Shown here one piece after another: positions 32,347-41,527 of a stretch of 64,000 nt of DNA. Position 1 is the first letter of the stretch. Each line of letters opens with the position of its first letter. A model generated the notes under the pieces. It saw nothing but the letters and a program-made list of their open reading frames with translations. It was not told the origin of the DNA and searched no databases. A program made the position numbers and the translations under genes. The stretch lies in assembly GCF_028369055.1 (NCBI RefSeq), contig NZ_JAQNCZ010000002.1, forward strand, positions 310,001 to 374,000, in the 5' to 3' direction. The DNA comes from Cognatishimia sp. SS12 (lineage in GTDB: Bacteria > Pseudomonadota > Alphaproteobacteria > Rhodobacterales > Rhodobacteraceae).

Positions 32347-33123
32347 TCACGGCGCGACAGGATAGTCGCGCATGAATACCCAGCGGTCCCCGTCACTCAT
32401 CTCAGGCTGGTATTGATAGCCACCCAGATCAAAATCCTTCAGCGCTTCTGGGTCCGTCAACCGCCGCTCGATCACATAACGTGCCATGCTGCCCCGGGCC
32501 TTTTTGGCAAAGAAGCTGACAATTTTTGGCGTGCCCGCCTTCATTTCCATGAAGACTGGGGTGATAACCCGCAGCTTGAGGGCCTTAAGGTCAACAGCCC
32601 CAAAATATTCTTGCGAGGCGCAATTCACCAGCACATCGGTATTCAATTCTTCGGCCTGCGCATTCAGAGATTTTGAAAGCGCATCGCGCCAGAACTCATA
32701 AAGGTTCTTACCGCGGCGCGTCTTAAGGCGACTGCCCATTTCCAAGCGGTAGGGCTGAATCGCATCCAGCGGGCGCAGCACACCATAGAGTCCCGAGAGA
32801 ATCCGCAGATGCTCTTGCGCCCAGGCGATTTCTTCGGCGTCCAGACTCTTGGCCTCAAGTCCGACATAGGTGTCACCAGCAAAAGCATAGACAGCCGGGC
32901 GCGTCACGGCAGCGCTCGGTGCAGCCTCAAAGGCCTGAAACCGATCGCGGTTCAGCCGCGCCAGATCCGGGCTGAGCGCCATCAGTTTTTGCAAATCGCC
33001 AAGCGTGAGATTGCGCGCGGTTTTCACCAGTTTTTCGGCCTCTGAATGCAGGGCCGGGGTGGTCATCTCGCTGGGGGTTTCGGCCCAATCCAAACGTTTT
33101 GCAGGGGATATCACGACAAGCAT
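32347..33123 (-). CDS. yaaA: Peroxide stress protein YaaA (DUF328)
   Basis: 258-residue soluble protein of the YaaA/DUF328 family beginning MLVVISPAKRLDWAE and containing GLYGVLRPLDAIQPYRLEMG and NCASQEYFGAVD, both family signatures. In E. coli YaaA lowers free iron during peroxide stress and binds DNA in vitro. Length is as usual. Lies between the XRE regulator and recQ on the same strand, with 43- and 29-base gaps. Confidence 0.93.
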   Translation of the reverse strand: MLVVISPAKRLDWAETPSEMTTPALHSEAEKLVKTARNLTLGDLQKLMALSPDLARLNRDRFQAFEAAPSAAVTRPAVYAFAGDTYVGLEAKSLDAEEIAWAQEHLRILSGLYGVLRPLDAIQPYRLEMGSRLKTRRGKNLYEFWRDALSKSLNAQAEELNTDVLVNCASQEYFGAVDLKALKLRVITPVFMEMKAGTPKIVSFFAKKARGSMARYVIERRLTDPEALKDFDLGGYQYQPEMSDGDRWVFMRDYPVAP

Positions 33124-33152
33124 GTGGTGTCCTATCTGGGCGGCGCGGCGGG

Positions 33153-35189
33153 TCAGTCCGCTTCGCGCAAAATGGTGAGGAAGGCGTCAGAAAACCGTTC
33201 GGCCCGCTTGTCGCCGAGCAGCCGCCCAATGGCATCTGAGGTGGTGGGCCGCGCGGAGGCAACCTTGGCCAAGAGGCCGGCGGAACAGGACAGCGGTTTG
33301 TCGATCCCCTCCGGGCCGCGCGCCAATGTGGCCTGTGCTTCGAGCAGCCGATCATAGAGCGATCCGGCTTCGCGTCCCGCCAGTTTGCGGCGGCTGGGGT
33401 GCAGCTCTTCGGTCGCGCCGGTAATTACCGCGAGAAAGTCATTGCCATAGCGCTCTAGTTTTTTGGCACCAACGCCGCCGATCCGCGCCATAGCGTCCAG
33501 CGTGTCCGGGCGACGTTCGGCCATTTCGACCAGGGTGCGATCGTTGAAAATGATATAGGCGGGCACTCGGGCGGCTTCGGCCAAGGCGCGGCGCTTGGCC
33601 TTGAGCGCCGAGAGCAGCGGCGCATCTTCTTCGCTGACCATGGTTTTGACCGCAGGTTGCCGCGATGCCTTGCGCAGGCTGTCGCGGCGCAGCTCAATGC
33701 TGGCTTCGCCCTTGAGAATGGGCAGCGCATCGTCGGTCATGCGCAGCGCGCCATGGCGTTCTGCGTCCGGGCGGATCAGATCATGCCCCATCATCTGCCG
33801 GAAGACCGCCTGCCATTGGCGTTTGTCAAATTCGCGCCCCACGCCGAAGGTAGGCAAAGCATCATGGCCCTTTTCGCGCATCCGGTCGGTTTCATTGCCC
33901 AAGAGTATGTCAATCAGATGGCCGGTGCCAAACCACTCGCCAGTGCGCAGGATCGCCGAAAGCGCCTTGCGCACCGCTTCGGTGCCATCAAACACCTCGG
34001 CCGGGGCATCGCAAAGATCGCAATTGCCGCAACGCACATCGCTTTCGCCAAAATACGTCAGCAGCGTTGCGCGCCGACAGCGGAGCGCCTCGGCCAGACC
34101 AAGCAGGGAATTGAGCCGCGCGTGATCTGCTGCGCGCATCTCGGGCGGGGCAAGCCCCTCGTCAATTTGCGACCGGCGCAGGCGGATGTCATCGGCCCCA
34201 AACAGCGTCAAGGTTTCGGCGGCATCGCCATCACGGCCCGCGCGGCCAATTTCCTGATAATAGGCCTCGATGGATTTGGGCAGATCCGCATGGGCGACCC
34301 AGCGGATGTCGGGTTTGTCGATGCCCATGCCAAAGGCCACGGTGGCCACGACAATCAGCCCATCTTCGCGCTGAAACCGCGTTTCGGTGATCCGGCGGTC
34401 TTCGGCCTCCATGCCGCCGTGATAATGCAGCGCCAGATGCCCTTCATCCTTCAGCGCCTTGGCCAAGGTTTCGGTTTTGGCGCGTGTACCGCAATAGACG
34501 ATGCCTGACTGCCCCTTGCGCGCGGCGGCAAATTCCAAGATCTGGCGGCGCGGGTTGTCTTTGGCCGCAAAGGCCAAATGAATATTGGGCCGATCAAACC
34601 CATGCAGAAAGGTTGCGGGCGCTTCGCCGTCAAACAGGCGGCGGATGATCTCTTCGCGGGTCTCGGCATCGGCAGTTGCGGTAAAGGCCGCCAGCGGCAC
34701 ATCAAGTGCGCGGCGCAATTCGCCGATACGCAGGTAATCGGGGCGGAAATCATGGCCCCATTGGCTGACGCAATGCGCTTCGTCCACCGCAATCAGCGAC
34801 ACGCCAATGCGCCGCAACATGCCAAGCGCAGCGCCCGCGGCCAGACGTTCCGGCGCGATGTAGAGTAGTTTGAGCCGCCCAGCATCCAGCGCGTCCCAGA
34901 CCGCGGCAGTTTCTTCTTCGGTGTTGCCCGAGGTGAGCGCCCCGGCCTCAACCCCGGCTTCGCGCAGGGCGCGCACCTGATCGCGCATCAATGCAATCAG
35001 CGGAGAGATGACAACGGTCACGCCATCGCGGATCAGAGCGGGAAGTTGAAAACACAGCGATTTGCCGCCGCCGGTGGGCATGATTGCCAGAACATTCTGG
35101 CCCTGACTGACGGCGGTCACAATCTCTTCCTGGCCGGGACGGAACGCATCAAACCCAAAGATATCGCGCAACAGCGTGGCGGCCGCCAT
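33153..35189 (-). CDS. recQ: ATP-dependent DNA helicase RecQ
   Basis: 678-residue 3'-5' helicase in recombination and fork repair. Walker A LAIMPTGGGKSLCFQLPAL, DEAH box AVDEAHCVSQWGHDFRPDY, helicase C domain with VATVAFGMGIDKPDIRWVAH and QEIGRAGRDG. The RQC zinc site (CRRATLLTYFG, CGNCDLC) and winged helix follow, then an HRDC domain (about residues 520-600). All domains of the E. coli-type protein are present and in order. Confidence 0.96.
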   Translation of the reverse strand: MAAATLLRDIFGFDAFRPGQEEIVTAVSQGQNVLAIMPTGGGKSLCFQLPALIRDGVTVVISPLIALMRDQVRALREAGVEAGALTSGNTEEETAAVWDALDAGRLKLLYIAPERLAAGAALGMLRRIGVSLIAVDEAHCVSQWGHDFRPDYLRIGELRRALDVPLAAFTATADAETREEIIRRLFDGEAPATFLHGFDRPNIHLAFAAKDNPRRQILEFAAARKGQSGIVYCGTRAKTETLAKALKDEGHLALHYHGGMEAEDRRITETRFQREDGLIVVATVAFGMGIDKPDIRWVAHADLPKSIEAYYQEIGRAGRDGDAAETLTLFGADDIRLRRSQIDEGLAPPEMRAADHARLNSLLGLAEALRCRRATLLTYFGESDVRCGNCDLCDAPAEVFDGTEAVRKALSAILRTGEWFGTGHLIDILLGNETDRMREKGHDALPTFGVGREFDKRQWQAVFRQMMGHDLIRPDAERHGALRMTDDALPILKGEASIELRRDSLRKASRQPAVKTMVSEEDAPLLSALKAKRRALAEAARVPAYIIFNDRTLVEMAERRPDTLDAMARIGGVGAKKLERYGNDFLAVITGATEELHPSRRKLAGREAGSLYDRLLEAQATLARGPEGIDKPLSCSAGLLAKVASARPTTSDAIGRLLGDKRAERFSDAFLTILREAD

Positions 35190-35292
35190 GAAAAGTCCTG
35201 CAAATGTTTCTTGATACTGCTTCTTGCAGAGACTGAATCACATCAGAGTCAGCGACACAAGTGGTGGTGCCAACTGTTGTCAGCCAGACCCC

Positions 35293-35574
35293 TTAAAGAA
35301 GAATGGCGGGCAAAATGTAATCACGCAGCGAAATCACGATGATAAAGGCCACCAGCGGCGCAAGATCAAGCGGGTGCGTGTTGGGCAGAATATTGCGCAG
35401 CGGCCGGTAAATCGGCTCAAGCAGGCGGTTCAAACCATACCAAACCTGCGCCACGAACTGCTGACCCAGATTGAGGACGTTAAAGTTGATCAGCCAGCTC
35501 ATGATGATGTGGACGATCATGATAAAAAACACGGCATCCAAAATCAGCCGCAGCGGCCCGTAAATCGCCATCAT
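35293..35574 (-). CDS. YggT family membrane protein
   Basis: 93-residue protein with two hydrophobic regions (about residues 8-30 and 68-92) separated by the family signature LNRLLEPIYRPLRNILPN. YggT proteins are conserved integral membrane proteins linked to osmotic tolerance or cell division in other organisms; the role here is open. It lies 103 bases past the recQ start, on the same strand. Confidence 0.9.
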   Translation of the reverse strand: MMAIYGPLRLILDAVFFIMIVHIIMSWLINFNVLNLGQQFVAQVWYGLNRLLEPIYRPLRNILPNTHPLDLAPLVAFIIVISLRDYILPAILL

Positions 35575-35700
35575 AGGTCGATGTCCTCTTTGTTGTTGCT
35601 GACAGAATTAAGCCGCCGCGCGCAAAAGGGCAAGAGTGCCGCGAGGTCGTTGTTGACCTTTGCTGCGGGGGGCGGAATGCATCGGGCAAGGAGAGTTTCG

Positions 35701-36273
35701 ATGTACCCATTAATCCGTTTGATCACCACCGCTCTTCAGGCAAAACGCCAACCAGCCTTGGCGATGTTTGACACGCTGACCACCAGCCATCGCTGCATGC
35801 CCTGGGATATTGATCCTTGGGGGGAGCTGAACAATGGCCGCACGCTGACATTCTATGACCTTGGGCGCGTCAGTCTTGGGTTTCGCAGCGGCCTGACGAA
35901 GATCATGCGCGCGAACCGCTGGGGGCTAACGATTGCGGGCAGCGTCGTGCGCTATCGGCGGCGTTTACTAATCATGGAGAAATTCACCATGCAAACGCGC
36001 GCGATCGGTTGGGATGACAAGTTTCTGTACATGGAACAATCGCTTTGGAAAAAATCGGGCGAGTGCGCCAATCATGCGGTGTTCCGCGTGGCCATCGTCA
36101 GCGAAGCTGGCATGGTCGCCCCGGCAAAAGTTGCCGCCGAGATGGGGCATGTCGGTCCGTCGCCGGTGCTTGACGAGTGGGTGACAAAATGGATTGACGC
36201 CGAAAGCGCGCGTCCCTGGCCGCCTATGCAGGATTGCCATGCCGCGGCACAACCACAGGCAGCAGCCGAGTAA
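35701..36273 (+). CDS. Acyl-CoA thioesterase-like protein (4HBT fold)
   Basis: 190-residue protein with a hot-dog fold signature: SHRCMPWDIDPWGELNNGRT resembles the catalytic helix of 4HBT-like thioesterases, followed by beta strands GSVVRYRRRLLIMEKFTM and AIGWDDKFLYMEQSLWKK. Probably hydrolyses an acyl thioester; substrate unknown. ATG 35701 follows AAGGAGAGTTTCG, a strong ribosome site. The longer in-frame reading upstream would overlap the yggT gene and is not used. Confidence 0.8.
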   Translation: MYPLIRLITTALQAKRQPALAMFDTLTTSHRCMPWDIDPWGELNNGRTLTFYDLGRVSLGFRSGLTKIMRANRWGLTIAGSVVRYRRRLLIMEKFTMQTRAIGWDDKFLYMEQSLWKKSGECANHAVFRVAIVSEAGMVAPAKVAAEMGHVGPSPVLDEWVTKWIDAESARPWPPMQDCHAAAQPQAAAE

Positions 36274-36326
36274 ACAGTTGCCATTGACGATGTTTGATGC
36301 GAACCCCTTTTTCAAAGGGGAACGTC

Positions 36327-37664
36327 ATGACACAGCATTCTGCACGCCGCCGCATCTGGGGCTGGTTCTTTTTTGATTGGGCCAGCCAACCCTATACCAC
36401 TCTGCTGCTGACATTTATCTTTGCACCCTATTTCAAAGAACTCATGGGCAGCGGTGCTGAGGCGCAGGCCTTGTGGGGCATGGGCATAGGCGCTGCGGGC
36501 ATCGTCATCGCCATTTGCGCGCCAGTTCTGGGGGCGGCAGCGGACAGCTCGGGCAACCGCCTGCGCTGGATCTGGCTGTTTTCAGTGCTGTATGTGATTG
36601 GGTCCTTTGGCCTCTGGTGGGCCGCGCCGGGCAATTTTGATCCGGTTCTGACGCTTGTTGTCTTTGCGATTGGCCTATTCGGCATGGAGTTCGCCACCAT
36701 CTTCACCAATTCAATGCTGCCAGACCTGGGCACCAAGGACGAGATCGGGCGTATTTCCGGCAACGGCTGGGCCTTTGGGTACCTCGGCGGGCTGATTGCT
36801 CTGGTCATTGTTCTCACGCTGTTTGCGGAAAATGCCGAGACCGGCAAAACACTGTTGGGACGTGACCCGGCCCTGGGCCTGGAGGCCGCAGCGCGCGAAG
36901 GCACCCGCGCGGTGGGTCCTTTGGTGGCGATCTGGTACGTGATATTCATGGTGCCGTTTTTTCTGTGGGTCAAAGACCCCAAAACCGCGCCGGCCCCGAA
37001 AGGCGCGGTCAGATCCGCCTTGCGCCAGGTCGTGCATACGGTGCGCAACCTGCCGCAAGCCCCGTCACGTTTTGCCTATCTTGGCAGCTCGATGCTTTAT
37101 CGCGATGGGCTGAACGGGATTTATGCCTTTGGCGGTATCTACGCCGCTGGTGTCTTGGACTGGAGCGTCCCGGATATCGGTGCCTTTGCCATTTTGGCCA
37201 TCGTGTCGGGCGCGATTTTTGCGGTTGTCGGCGGTCGGCTGGATGCGCGTTTTGGTCCGCGCCCGGTGATCGTGACCTGCATTTGCCTGCTGACGCTTGT
37301 GGCTGTGGCCATTATGTTCATCAGTCGCGAGACGGTGTTCGGTATGCCGCAGGCGCCCGAGTCCAAACTGCCGGATCTGATATTCTACGGTCTGGGCGCG
37401 GTCATTGGTGCCGCCGGCGGCGCGCTGCAATCGGCGAGCCGCACGATGATGGTGCGCCAAGCCGATCCCGCCCATATGACCGAAGCCTTTGGGCTCTATG
37501 CACTCGCGGGTAAAGCCACCGGCTTTGTTGCGCCCTTGACGATCGGCCTTGCGACCCAGATCAGCGGAAGTCAGCAGATCGGCATCACGCCTTTGATTGC
37601 GCTCTTTCTTTGCGGTCTGGTTCTGCTACGCTGGGTGAAAGCAGAAGGGGATAGAGCAGCATGA
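36327..37664 (+). CDS. UMF1 (Atg22-like) family MFS transporter
   Basis: 445-residue inner-membrane transporter with about twelve hydrophobic segments. The N-terminal IWGWFFFDWASQPYTTLLLT is diagnostic of the UMF1 family, related to the vacuolar amino-acid effluxer Atg22. Also seen: NSMLPDLGTKDEIGRISGNG between helices and a long polar loop after helix 6. Substrate unknown. ATG 36327 has AAAGGGGAACGTC upstream. Ends in a 4-base overlap with mepA. Confidence 0.88.
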   Translation: MTQHSARRRIWGWFFFDWASQPYTTLLLTFIFAPYFKELMGSGAEAQALWGMGIGAAGIVIAICAPVLGAAADSSGNRLRWIWLFSVLYVIGSFGLWWAAPGNFDPVLTLVVFAIGLFGMEFATIFTNSMLPDLGTKDEIGRISGNGWAFGYLGGLIALVIVLTLFAENAETGKTLLGRDPALGLEAAAREGTRAVGPLVAIWYVIFMVPFFLWVKDPKTAPAPKGAVRSALRQVVHTVRNLPQAPSRFAYLGSSMLYRDGLNGIYAFGGIYAAGVLDWSVPDIGAFAILAIVSGAIFAVVGGRLDARFGPRPVIVTCICLLTLVAVAIMFISRETVFGMPQAPESKLPDLIFYGLGAVIGAAGGALQSASRTMMVRQADPAHMTEAFGLYALAGKATGFVAPLTIGLATQISGSQQIGITPLIALFLCGLVLLRWVKAEGDRAA

Positions 37665-38572
37665 GGCGACTTCTTCTCATGATCACCGCGGCCTGCGGGC
37701 TGGCGGCCTGTCAAACCGAACCGGAAAATGCGCGCGTTTCCTCGCGGCAGGAAATTCCGCCTGAAATGCAGGGCGTCGAGGCCCGGCAACTGTTTGGCGC
37801 AAAAACCAGCGCGTCTGTGCAATCGGCGGCCCCCTATGGCAGCTATGCCAAAGGCTGCATCGCCGGCGGCGCGATGTTGCCTGAAACCGGCCCGACCTGG
37901 CAAGCGATGCGCCTGTCGCGCAATCGCAACTGGGGGCATCCAGAAACCATAGATTTTATTCGCAGCCTGTCCGCCAAGGCCGCAGCGCAGCCCGGCTGGG
38001 CGGGGCTTTATATCGGCGACATCAGTCAGCCTCGCGGCGGCCCAATGCTCAGCGGTCACCGCAGCCACCAGATCGGCATGGATATTGATGTCTGGATGCT
38101 ACCGCCCAAGCGGCTTGATCTAACGGTGGCGGAACGCGAAAGCCTCAGCTCGATTTCTACACGCCGCGCCAATGGGGCCTATGTGAATGGCAATTGGACA
38201 CGCCAGCACCATGAGATCCTCAAGGCTGCGGCGCAGGATCCGCGCACTGCGCGCATTTTTGTGTTCCCCGGTGCCAAGGTGCAGATGTGCAAGGACGAAA
38301 CCGGCGATCGCAGCTGGCTGCGCAAGGTGCGCCCGTGGTGGGGACACCATTACCATTTTCATGTGCGCCTGAACTGTCCTGATGGCGCGGCGGGCTGCGT
38401 GAACCAAGCGCCGCCCCCGGCCGGGGATGGCTGCAAGGATGCGGATGTCTGGGTGAACAATATCCTCAATCCGCCCCCGCCCGATCCAAATGCACCGCCC
38501 CCAAAACCACGAAAAGAACTGACAGTTGCGGATCTTCCCAATCAATGCGTAAACGTCTTGCAATCGCGCTGA
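37661..38572 (+). CDS. mepA: Penicillin-insensitive murein endopeptidase MepA
   Basis: 303-residue peptidoglycan DD-endopeptidase of the LAS metallopeptidase family. A lipoprotein-like signal ([14 protein letters not shown], lipobox LAAC) targets it to the envelope; zinc motifs [17 protein letters not shown] (His and Asp ligands) and [11 protein letters not shown] (His ligand) are intact. The C-terminus is Pro-rich with several cysteines. Cuts D-Ala-meso-DAP cross-links. Overlaps the transporter by 4 bases and the next gene by 28. Confidence 0.93.
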   Translation: MRRLLLMITAACGLAACQTEPENARVSSRQEIPPEMQGVEARQLFGAKTSASVQSAAPYGSYAKGCIAGGAMLPETGPTWQAMRLSRNRNWGHPETIDFIRSLSAKAAAQPGWAGLYIGDISQPRGGPMLSGHRSHQIGMDIDVWMLPPKRLDLTVAERESLSSISTRRANGAYVNGNWTRQHHEILKAAAQDPRTARIFVFPGAKVQMCKDETGDRSWLRKVRPWWGHHYHFHVRLNCPDGAAGCVNQAPPPAGDGCKDADVWVNNILNPPPPDPNAPPPKPRKELTVADLPNQCVNVLQSR

Positions 38573-39447
38573 GCGCAGCCCTTCTCTTGGGCTGGCAAGT
38601 GCGCGCAACACCTGACGGTGCGGCGCAATTTGTGTCGTCCACCAAATGGCATCACAACGCCGACTGGTTCGGCGGCTTTTCGGGCATCGAATTGTCCGAT
38701 GATGGTACGGGATTTGTTGCCATTTCTGATCGTGGCCGCATTGTCGAAGGCACGCTGACGCGGGATGCCGGGCGTATTGCGCGCGTCGCGCTGACCAAAG
38801 ACAGCCCGATCTATGGGCTGCAAGGCGAAGTGCAGTCGCGGCATCAGCGCGACACCGAAGGGCTGGCCATTCGCAAGGACGGGCGGCTTTATGTGTCCTT
38901 TGAGGGCGCGCATCGGGTCTGGGCCTATATGCAGTTCGGCGCCCAGGCCGCTGGCATAGAGCGGCACGAAGATTTCAAGCGGATGCGCAACAACGGCTCG
39001 CTTGAGGCCTTGGCGGTCGATGACCGCAATCGGCTTTATACCATGCCCGAGGATCCCAAGGACAAGGATGTAATTCCGGTCTATCGCTATGATCGCGGGA
39101 CCTGGAGCGTCCCCTTCCACCTGCCACGCCGCGAAGGGTATCTGCCGGTCGGCGCGGATTTTGGCCCGGATGGTAAACTGTACCTGTTGGAACGCGATTT
39201 TCGCGGCTTTGGCTTTCGCACACAGGTGCGCCGTTTTGACATTTCCGGCGACACGGTGACGGGCGAAGTGATGCTCTTGCGGACTGCGACGGGGCGGCAT
39301 GACAACCTCGAAGGGCTCGCCGTTTGGCAGGATGCAGCGGGGCAGCTGCGGTTGACCATGATCTCGGATGACAATTTCCTGTTCTACCAACGGACAGAGA
39401 TCGTCGAATACGTTTTGCCCGCAAAACTTGATCAGGTGGGATCCTAG
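38545..39447 (+). CDS. Esterase-like activity of phytase family protein
   Basis: 300-residue exported protein with a signal peptide ([21 protein letters not shown]) and a beta-propeller of the phytase-like esterase type: [40 protein letters not shown] and [14 protein letters not shown] with NLEGLAVWQ. Such proteins are periplasmic and act on phosphoesters or are structural; the activity here is unproven. Translation start lies inside mepA (28-base overlap), implying coupling. Confidence 0.85.
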   Translation: MRKRLAIALSAALLLGWQVRATPDGAAQFVSSTKWHHNADWFGGFSGIELSDDGTGFVAISDRGRIVEGTLTRDAGRIARVALTKDSPIYGLQGEVQSRHQRDTEGLAIRKDGRLYVSFEGAHRVWAYMQFGAQAAGIERHEDFKRMRNNGSLEALAVDDRNRLYTMPEDPKDKDVIPVYRYDRGTWSVPFHLPRREGYLPVGADFGPDGKLYLLERDFRGFGFRTQVRRFDISGDTVTGEVMLLRTATGRHDNLEGLAVWQDAAGQLRLTMISDDNFLFYQRTEIVEYVLPAKLDQVGS

Positions 39448-39516
39448 CAGTATAGGGGGCCGTCCTGCCGCGCGGGTAGGGCCGAGTCGCCGCCACCTTG
39501 TAAAACGGTTCCAACA

Positions 39517-40140
39517 ATGAAAACGATCTATCTTCCGGGCATTCTTGCCATGGCCGCTATTGTGGTGGCCTCAAATATCCTCGTGCAATTTCTCTATGGG
39601 GACTGGCTCACCTACGGGGCCTTCACCTATCCATTTGCATTTCTTGTCACTGACCTGATGAACCGCATCTATGGCGTCGCCGCTGCGCGCCGCGTCGTGT
39701 TTGCCGGTTTCGTCGTCGGCGTGATCTGCTCGCTGATTGGGACGCAGATTCAGGGCGATTTTGGCCCGCTGGTCACACTGCGCATTGCGCTTGGGTCCGG
39801 CATTGCCTTCCTCACGGCGCAGTTGCTCGACGTTGCCATTTTTGATCGGCTGCGCGCCGGTGCATGGTGGCGCGCGCCCTTGGCCTCCACTCTGGTGGGG
39901 TCCAGCATCGACACTGCCTTATTTTTCAGCATCGCCTTTTCCGGCACGCTGCGCTTTCTTGAGCCGGGCAATGATGTCAGCTGGGCCGGGGACGCCGTAC
40001 CCCTTATTGGTATGGGCCCGGAGGCCCCTCTATGGGTGTCATTGGCCTTCGCTGACTGGCTGGTCAAACTGTCGCTTGCGGTACTGGCACTTGTGCCTTT
40101 CCGCATCATCATGGGGTCGGTTATCAAGACCACCACATGA
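39517..40140 (+). CDS. VUT/YhhQ family queuosine-precursor transporter
   Basis: 207-residue integral membrane protein with about six hydrophobic segments and the family signature YPFAFLVTDLMNRIYG. YhhQ in E. coli imports preQ0/preQ1 for queuosine synthesis. GTTCC and a small hairpin lie in the 69-base gap upstream, but no preQ1 riboswitch consensus was seen. The arfB-side ncRNA candidate begins 60 bases downstream. Confidence 0.88.
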   Translation: MKTIYLPGILAMAAIVVASNILVQFLYGDWLTYGAFTYPFAFLVTDLMNRIYGVAAARRVVFAGFVVGVICSLIGTQIQGDFGPLVTLRIALGSGIAFLTAQLLDVAIFDRLRAGAWWRAPLASTLVGSSIDTALFFSIAFSGTLRFLEPGNDVSWAGDAVPLIGMGPEAPLWVSLAFADWLVKLSLAVLALVPFRIIMGSVIKTTT

Positions 40141-40199
40141 TTTTGTTTTGACATCTAGAAAATCTGTGGCAACCTACTCATACGCAAATTAGCTTGAAA

Positions 40200-40366
40200 G
40201 GAGGTGCCCATTGTCTAGAGAAGTAATGGAGAACGGTGTCGGAACAGTTCTGAGGGACGGTACCTAGGGCAGCCCCTGGTGTGCAAGAACTTTGAATTGG
40301 TTGCTGCCTAACCGGCGCACCTCCCAACATCTCGAAGGGCTGTTCCCGCGTAGGAACAGCCCTTTT
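40200..40366 (+). ncRNA. Structured RNA candidate with SD/anti-SD closing stem
   Basis: An untranslated-looking interval with a TTGACA -35 candidate at 40148 and a strong intrinsic terminator at its end. The outer stem pairs GGAGGTGC (40200-40207), part of a perfect Shine-Dalgarno AAAGGAGGTG, with GCACCTCC (40317-40324), a copy of the 16S anti-Shine-Dalgarno core. Inner hairpins: CATT/AATG, AGAAC/GTTCT and GGCAGC/GCTGCC. A possible 18-codon leader peptide starts at the TTG at 40211. No match to 6S, SRP, tmRNA or a known riboswitch was recognised. Confidence 0.55.
40337..40366 (+). terminator. Intrinsic terminator before arfB
   Basis: Ten-base perfect stem GGGCTGTTCC/GGAACAGCCC, 6-base loop, then TTTTCGTTT. 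It ends the 40200 RNA, 32 bases before the arfB start. Confidence 0.85.
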
Positions 40367-40397
40367 CGTTTCAACTAATGTCACTACATTTGCTGTC

Positions 40398-40817
40398 ATG
40401 CTTGTCATCAACGAACAGATCACCATTGAGGATTGGGAACTGACCGAACAGTTCATGCGCGCCTCGGGGCCGGGCGGGCAGAATGTGAACAAGGTTGCAA
40501 CGGCGGTTGAGTTGCGATTTGAAGCCGACCGCTCGCCCAATCTGCCGGGACCCGTCAAAGCGCGCCTGCGCCGCTTGGCCGGGCGCCGCTGGACCAAAGA
40601 TGGCGCGATTGTTATTCAATGCGATGAAACCCGCAGTCAGGCGCGCAACCGCGACATTGCGCGGGATCGCCTGGCGGAGCTGATCCAGAAAGCCCTGGTC
40701 AAACCCAAACGCCGGATCGCCACCAAACCAACCTATGGCAGCCAGCAGCGGCGGCTCAAGGCGAAAAAGGTGCGGGGGCAGGTCAAAACCCTGCGCGGCC
40801 GAGTTGAGGACGACTGA
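40398..40817 (+). CDS. arfB: Alternative ribosome-rescue aminoacyl-tRNA hydrolase ArfB
   Basis: 139-residue release-factor-like protein that hydrolyses peptidyl-tRNA on stalled ribosomes. The catalytic GGQ (residues 26-28) lies in MRASGPGGQNVNKVATAVEL, and the basic C-terminal tail (KPTYGSQQRRLKAKKVRGQV) is the part known to enter the empty mRNA channel. Length matches ArfB/YaeJ rather than full release factors. Preceded by a terminator-ended RNA candidate. Confidence 0.94.
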   Translation: MLVINEQITIEDWELTEQFMRASGPGGQNVNKVATAVELRFEADRSPNLPGPVKARLRRLAGRRWTKDGAIVIQCDETRSQARNRDIARDRLAELIQKALVKPKRRIATKPTYGSQQRRLKAKKVRGQVKTLRGRVEDD

Positions 40818-40822
40818 GCGCG

Positions 40823-41527
40823 TTAGCGCATGCGAATGACATCCTTGTCGATGCCCAAAACATAGCCGCGCCGGGCGATGTTTTTGACCAGCAGCTCACT
40901 GACCAGTTGATTGCCCAGACTGTCGCGCAGCCGTTTGATACGGGTTGCGCCGGCGGCTTCTTCGCAATCGGCGGCCGGTTTGCCGGAAATCATCGCCTCA
41001 ATCTCGATCCCGGACAGCACGTCATCATCCATCCGCGCCTCAGCCAGGACCGACAAGGTTTCCAGCGCGGCATCGGTCAGCTTAAAGCCCATATCATTCA
41101 GGTAGACTTTCTTTTCCTCACGGCTGATCAGAAGCGAGTTGACCTGTATGCCCGCGCGCTCGATCTGCGCCATGCGCCGGTTCATCGCGACAAGCATCAC
41201 CAAAAAGACCAGTGCCGCCACCATCATGCCGGTGGCAAAGATCAGCAGCACGAAGATCACCATGCGATAGCTGGCAAGGATCTCGGCAAAGGCGGTGCCG
41301 GACTGGGCAAGAATTTCTAGCAGCTTGAGGTCGGCCTGCCGGGTCAGATCATCGTTTTCGACAAACAATCGCTCCACCCGCGCATTAAAGGCGTTGGCGT
41401 CAGGCAGCGCGAAGAGCAGCAGAATGCCGGCCCCAATCAGCACAGCCACAATTGCGATGACGCCTAGCGTCACCACGCGGCTGCCGATCTGACGCGCTTC
41501 AATAGCGGAGGTAGAATTGTCCTGCAT
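40823..41527 (-). CDS. Membrane-tethered winged-helix protein
   Basis: 234-residue protein with two membrane helices (about residues 18-41 and 88-115) enclosing a short periplasmic, coil-forming loop. The cytoplasmic C-terminus (about 146-225) ends in SLGNQLVSELLVKNIARRGY, much like the recognition end of OmpR/ToxR-type winged helices. This suggests DNA binding at the membrane with the loop as a sensor; it lacks the ToxR order (HTH first), so it is an inverted layout. AAGGAAAGCCG precedes ATG 41527. Start overlaps the upstream secreted-protein gene by 29 bases. Target unknown. Confidence 0.75.
   Translation of the reverse strand: MQDNSTSAIEARQIGSRVVTLGVIAIVAVLIGAGILLLFALPDANAFNARVERLFVENDDLTRQADLKLLEILAQSGTAFAEILASYRMVIFVLLIFATGMMVAALVFLVMLVAMNRRMAQIERAGIQVNSLLISREEKKVYLNDMGFKLTDAALETLSVLAEARMDDDVLSGIEIEAMISGKPAADCEEAAGATRIKRLRDSLGNQLVSELLVKNIARRGYVLGIDKDVIRMR

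Noticed and set aside
39448-39516. PreQ1 riboswitch upstream of the YhhQ-type transporter
   Set aside because: The short preQ1 consensus and its A-rich tail are absent; only a small GC hairpin is seen.
40200-40366. 6S, SRP, tmRNA or riboswitch identity for the RNA candidate
   Set aside because: No tmRNA tag or SRP GGUCAGG-type core; the fold is multibranched rather than one long 6S-like hairpin with a central bubble. Left as unknown.
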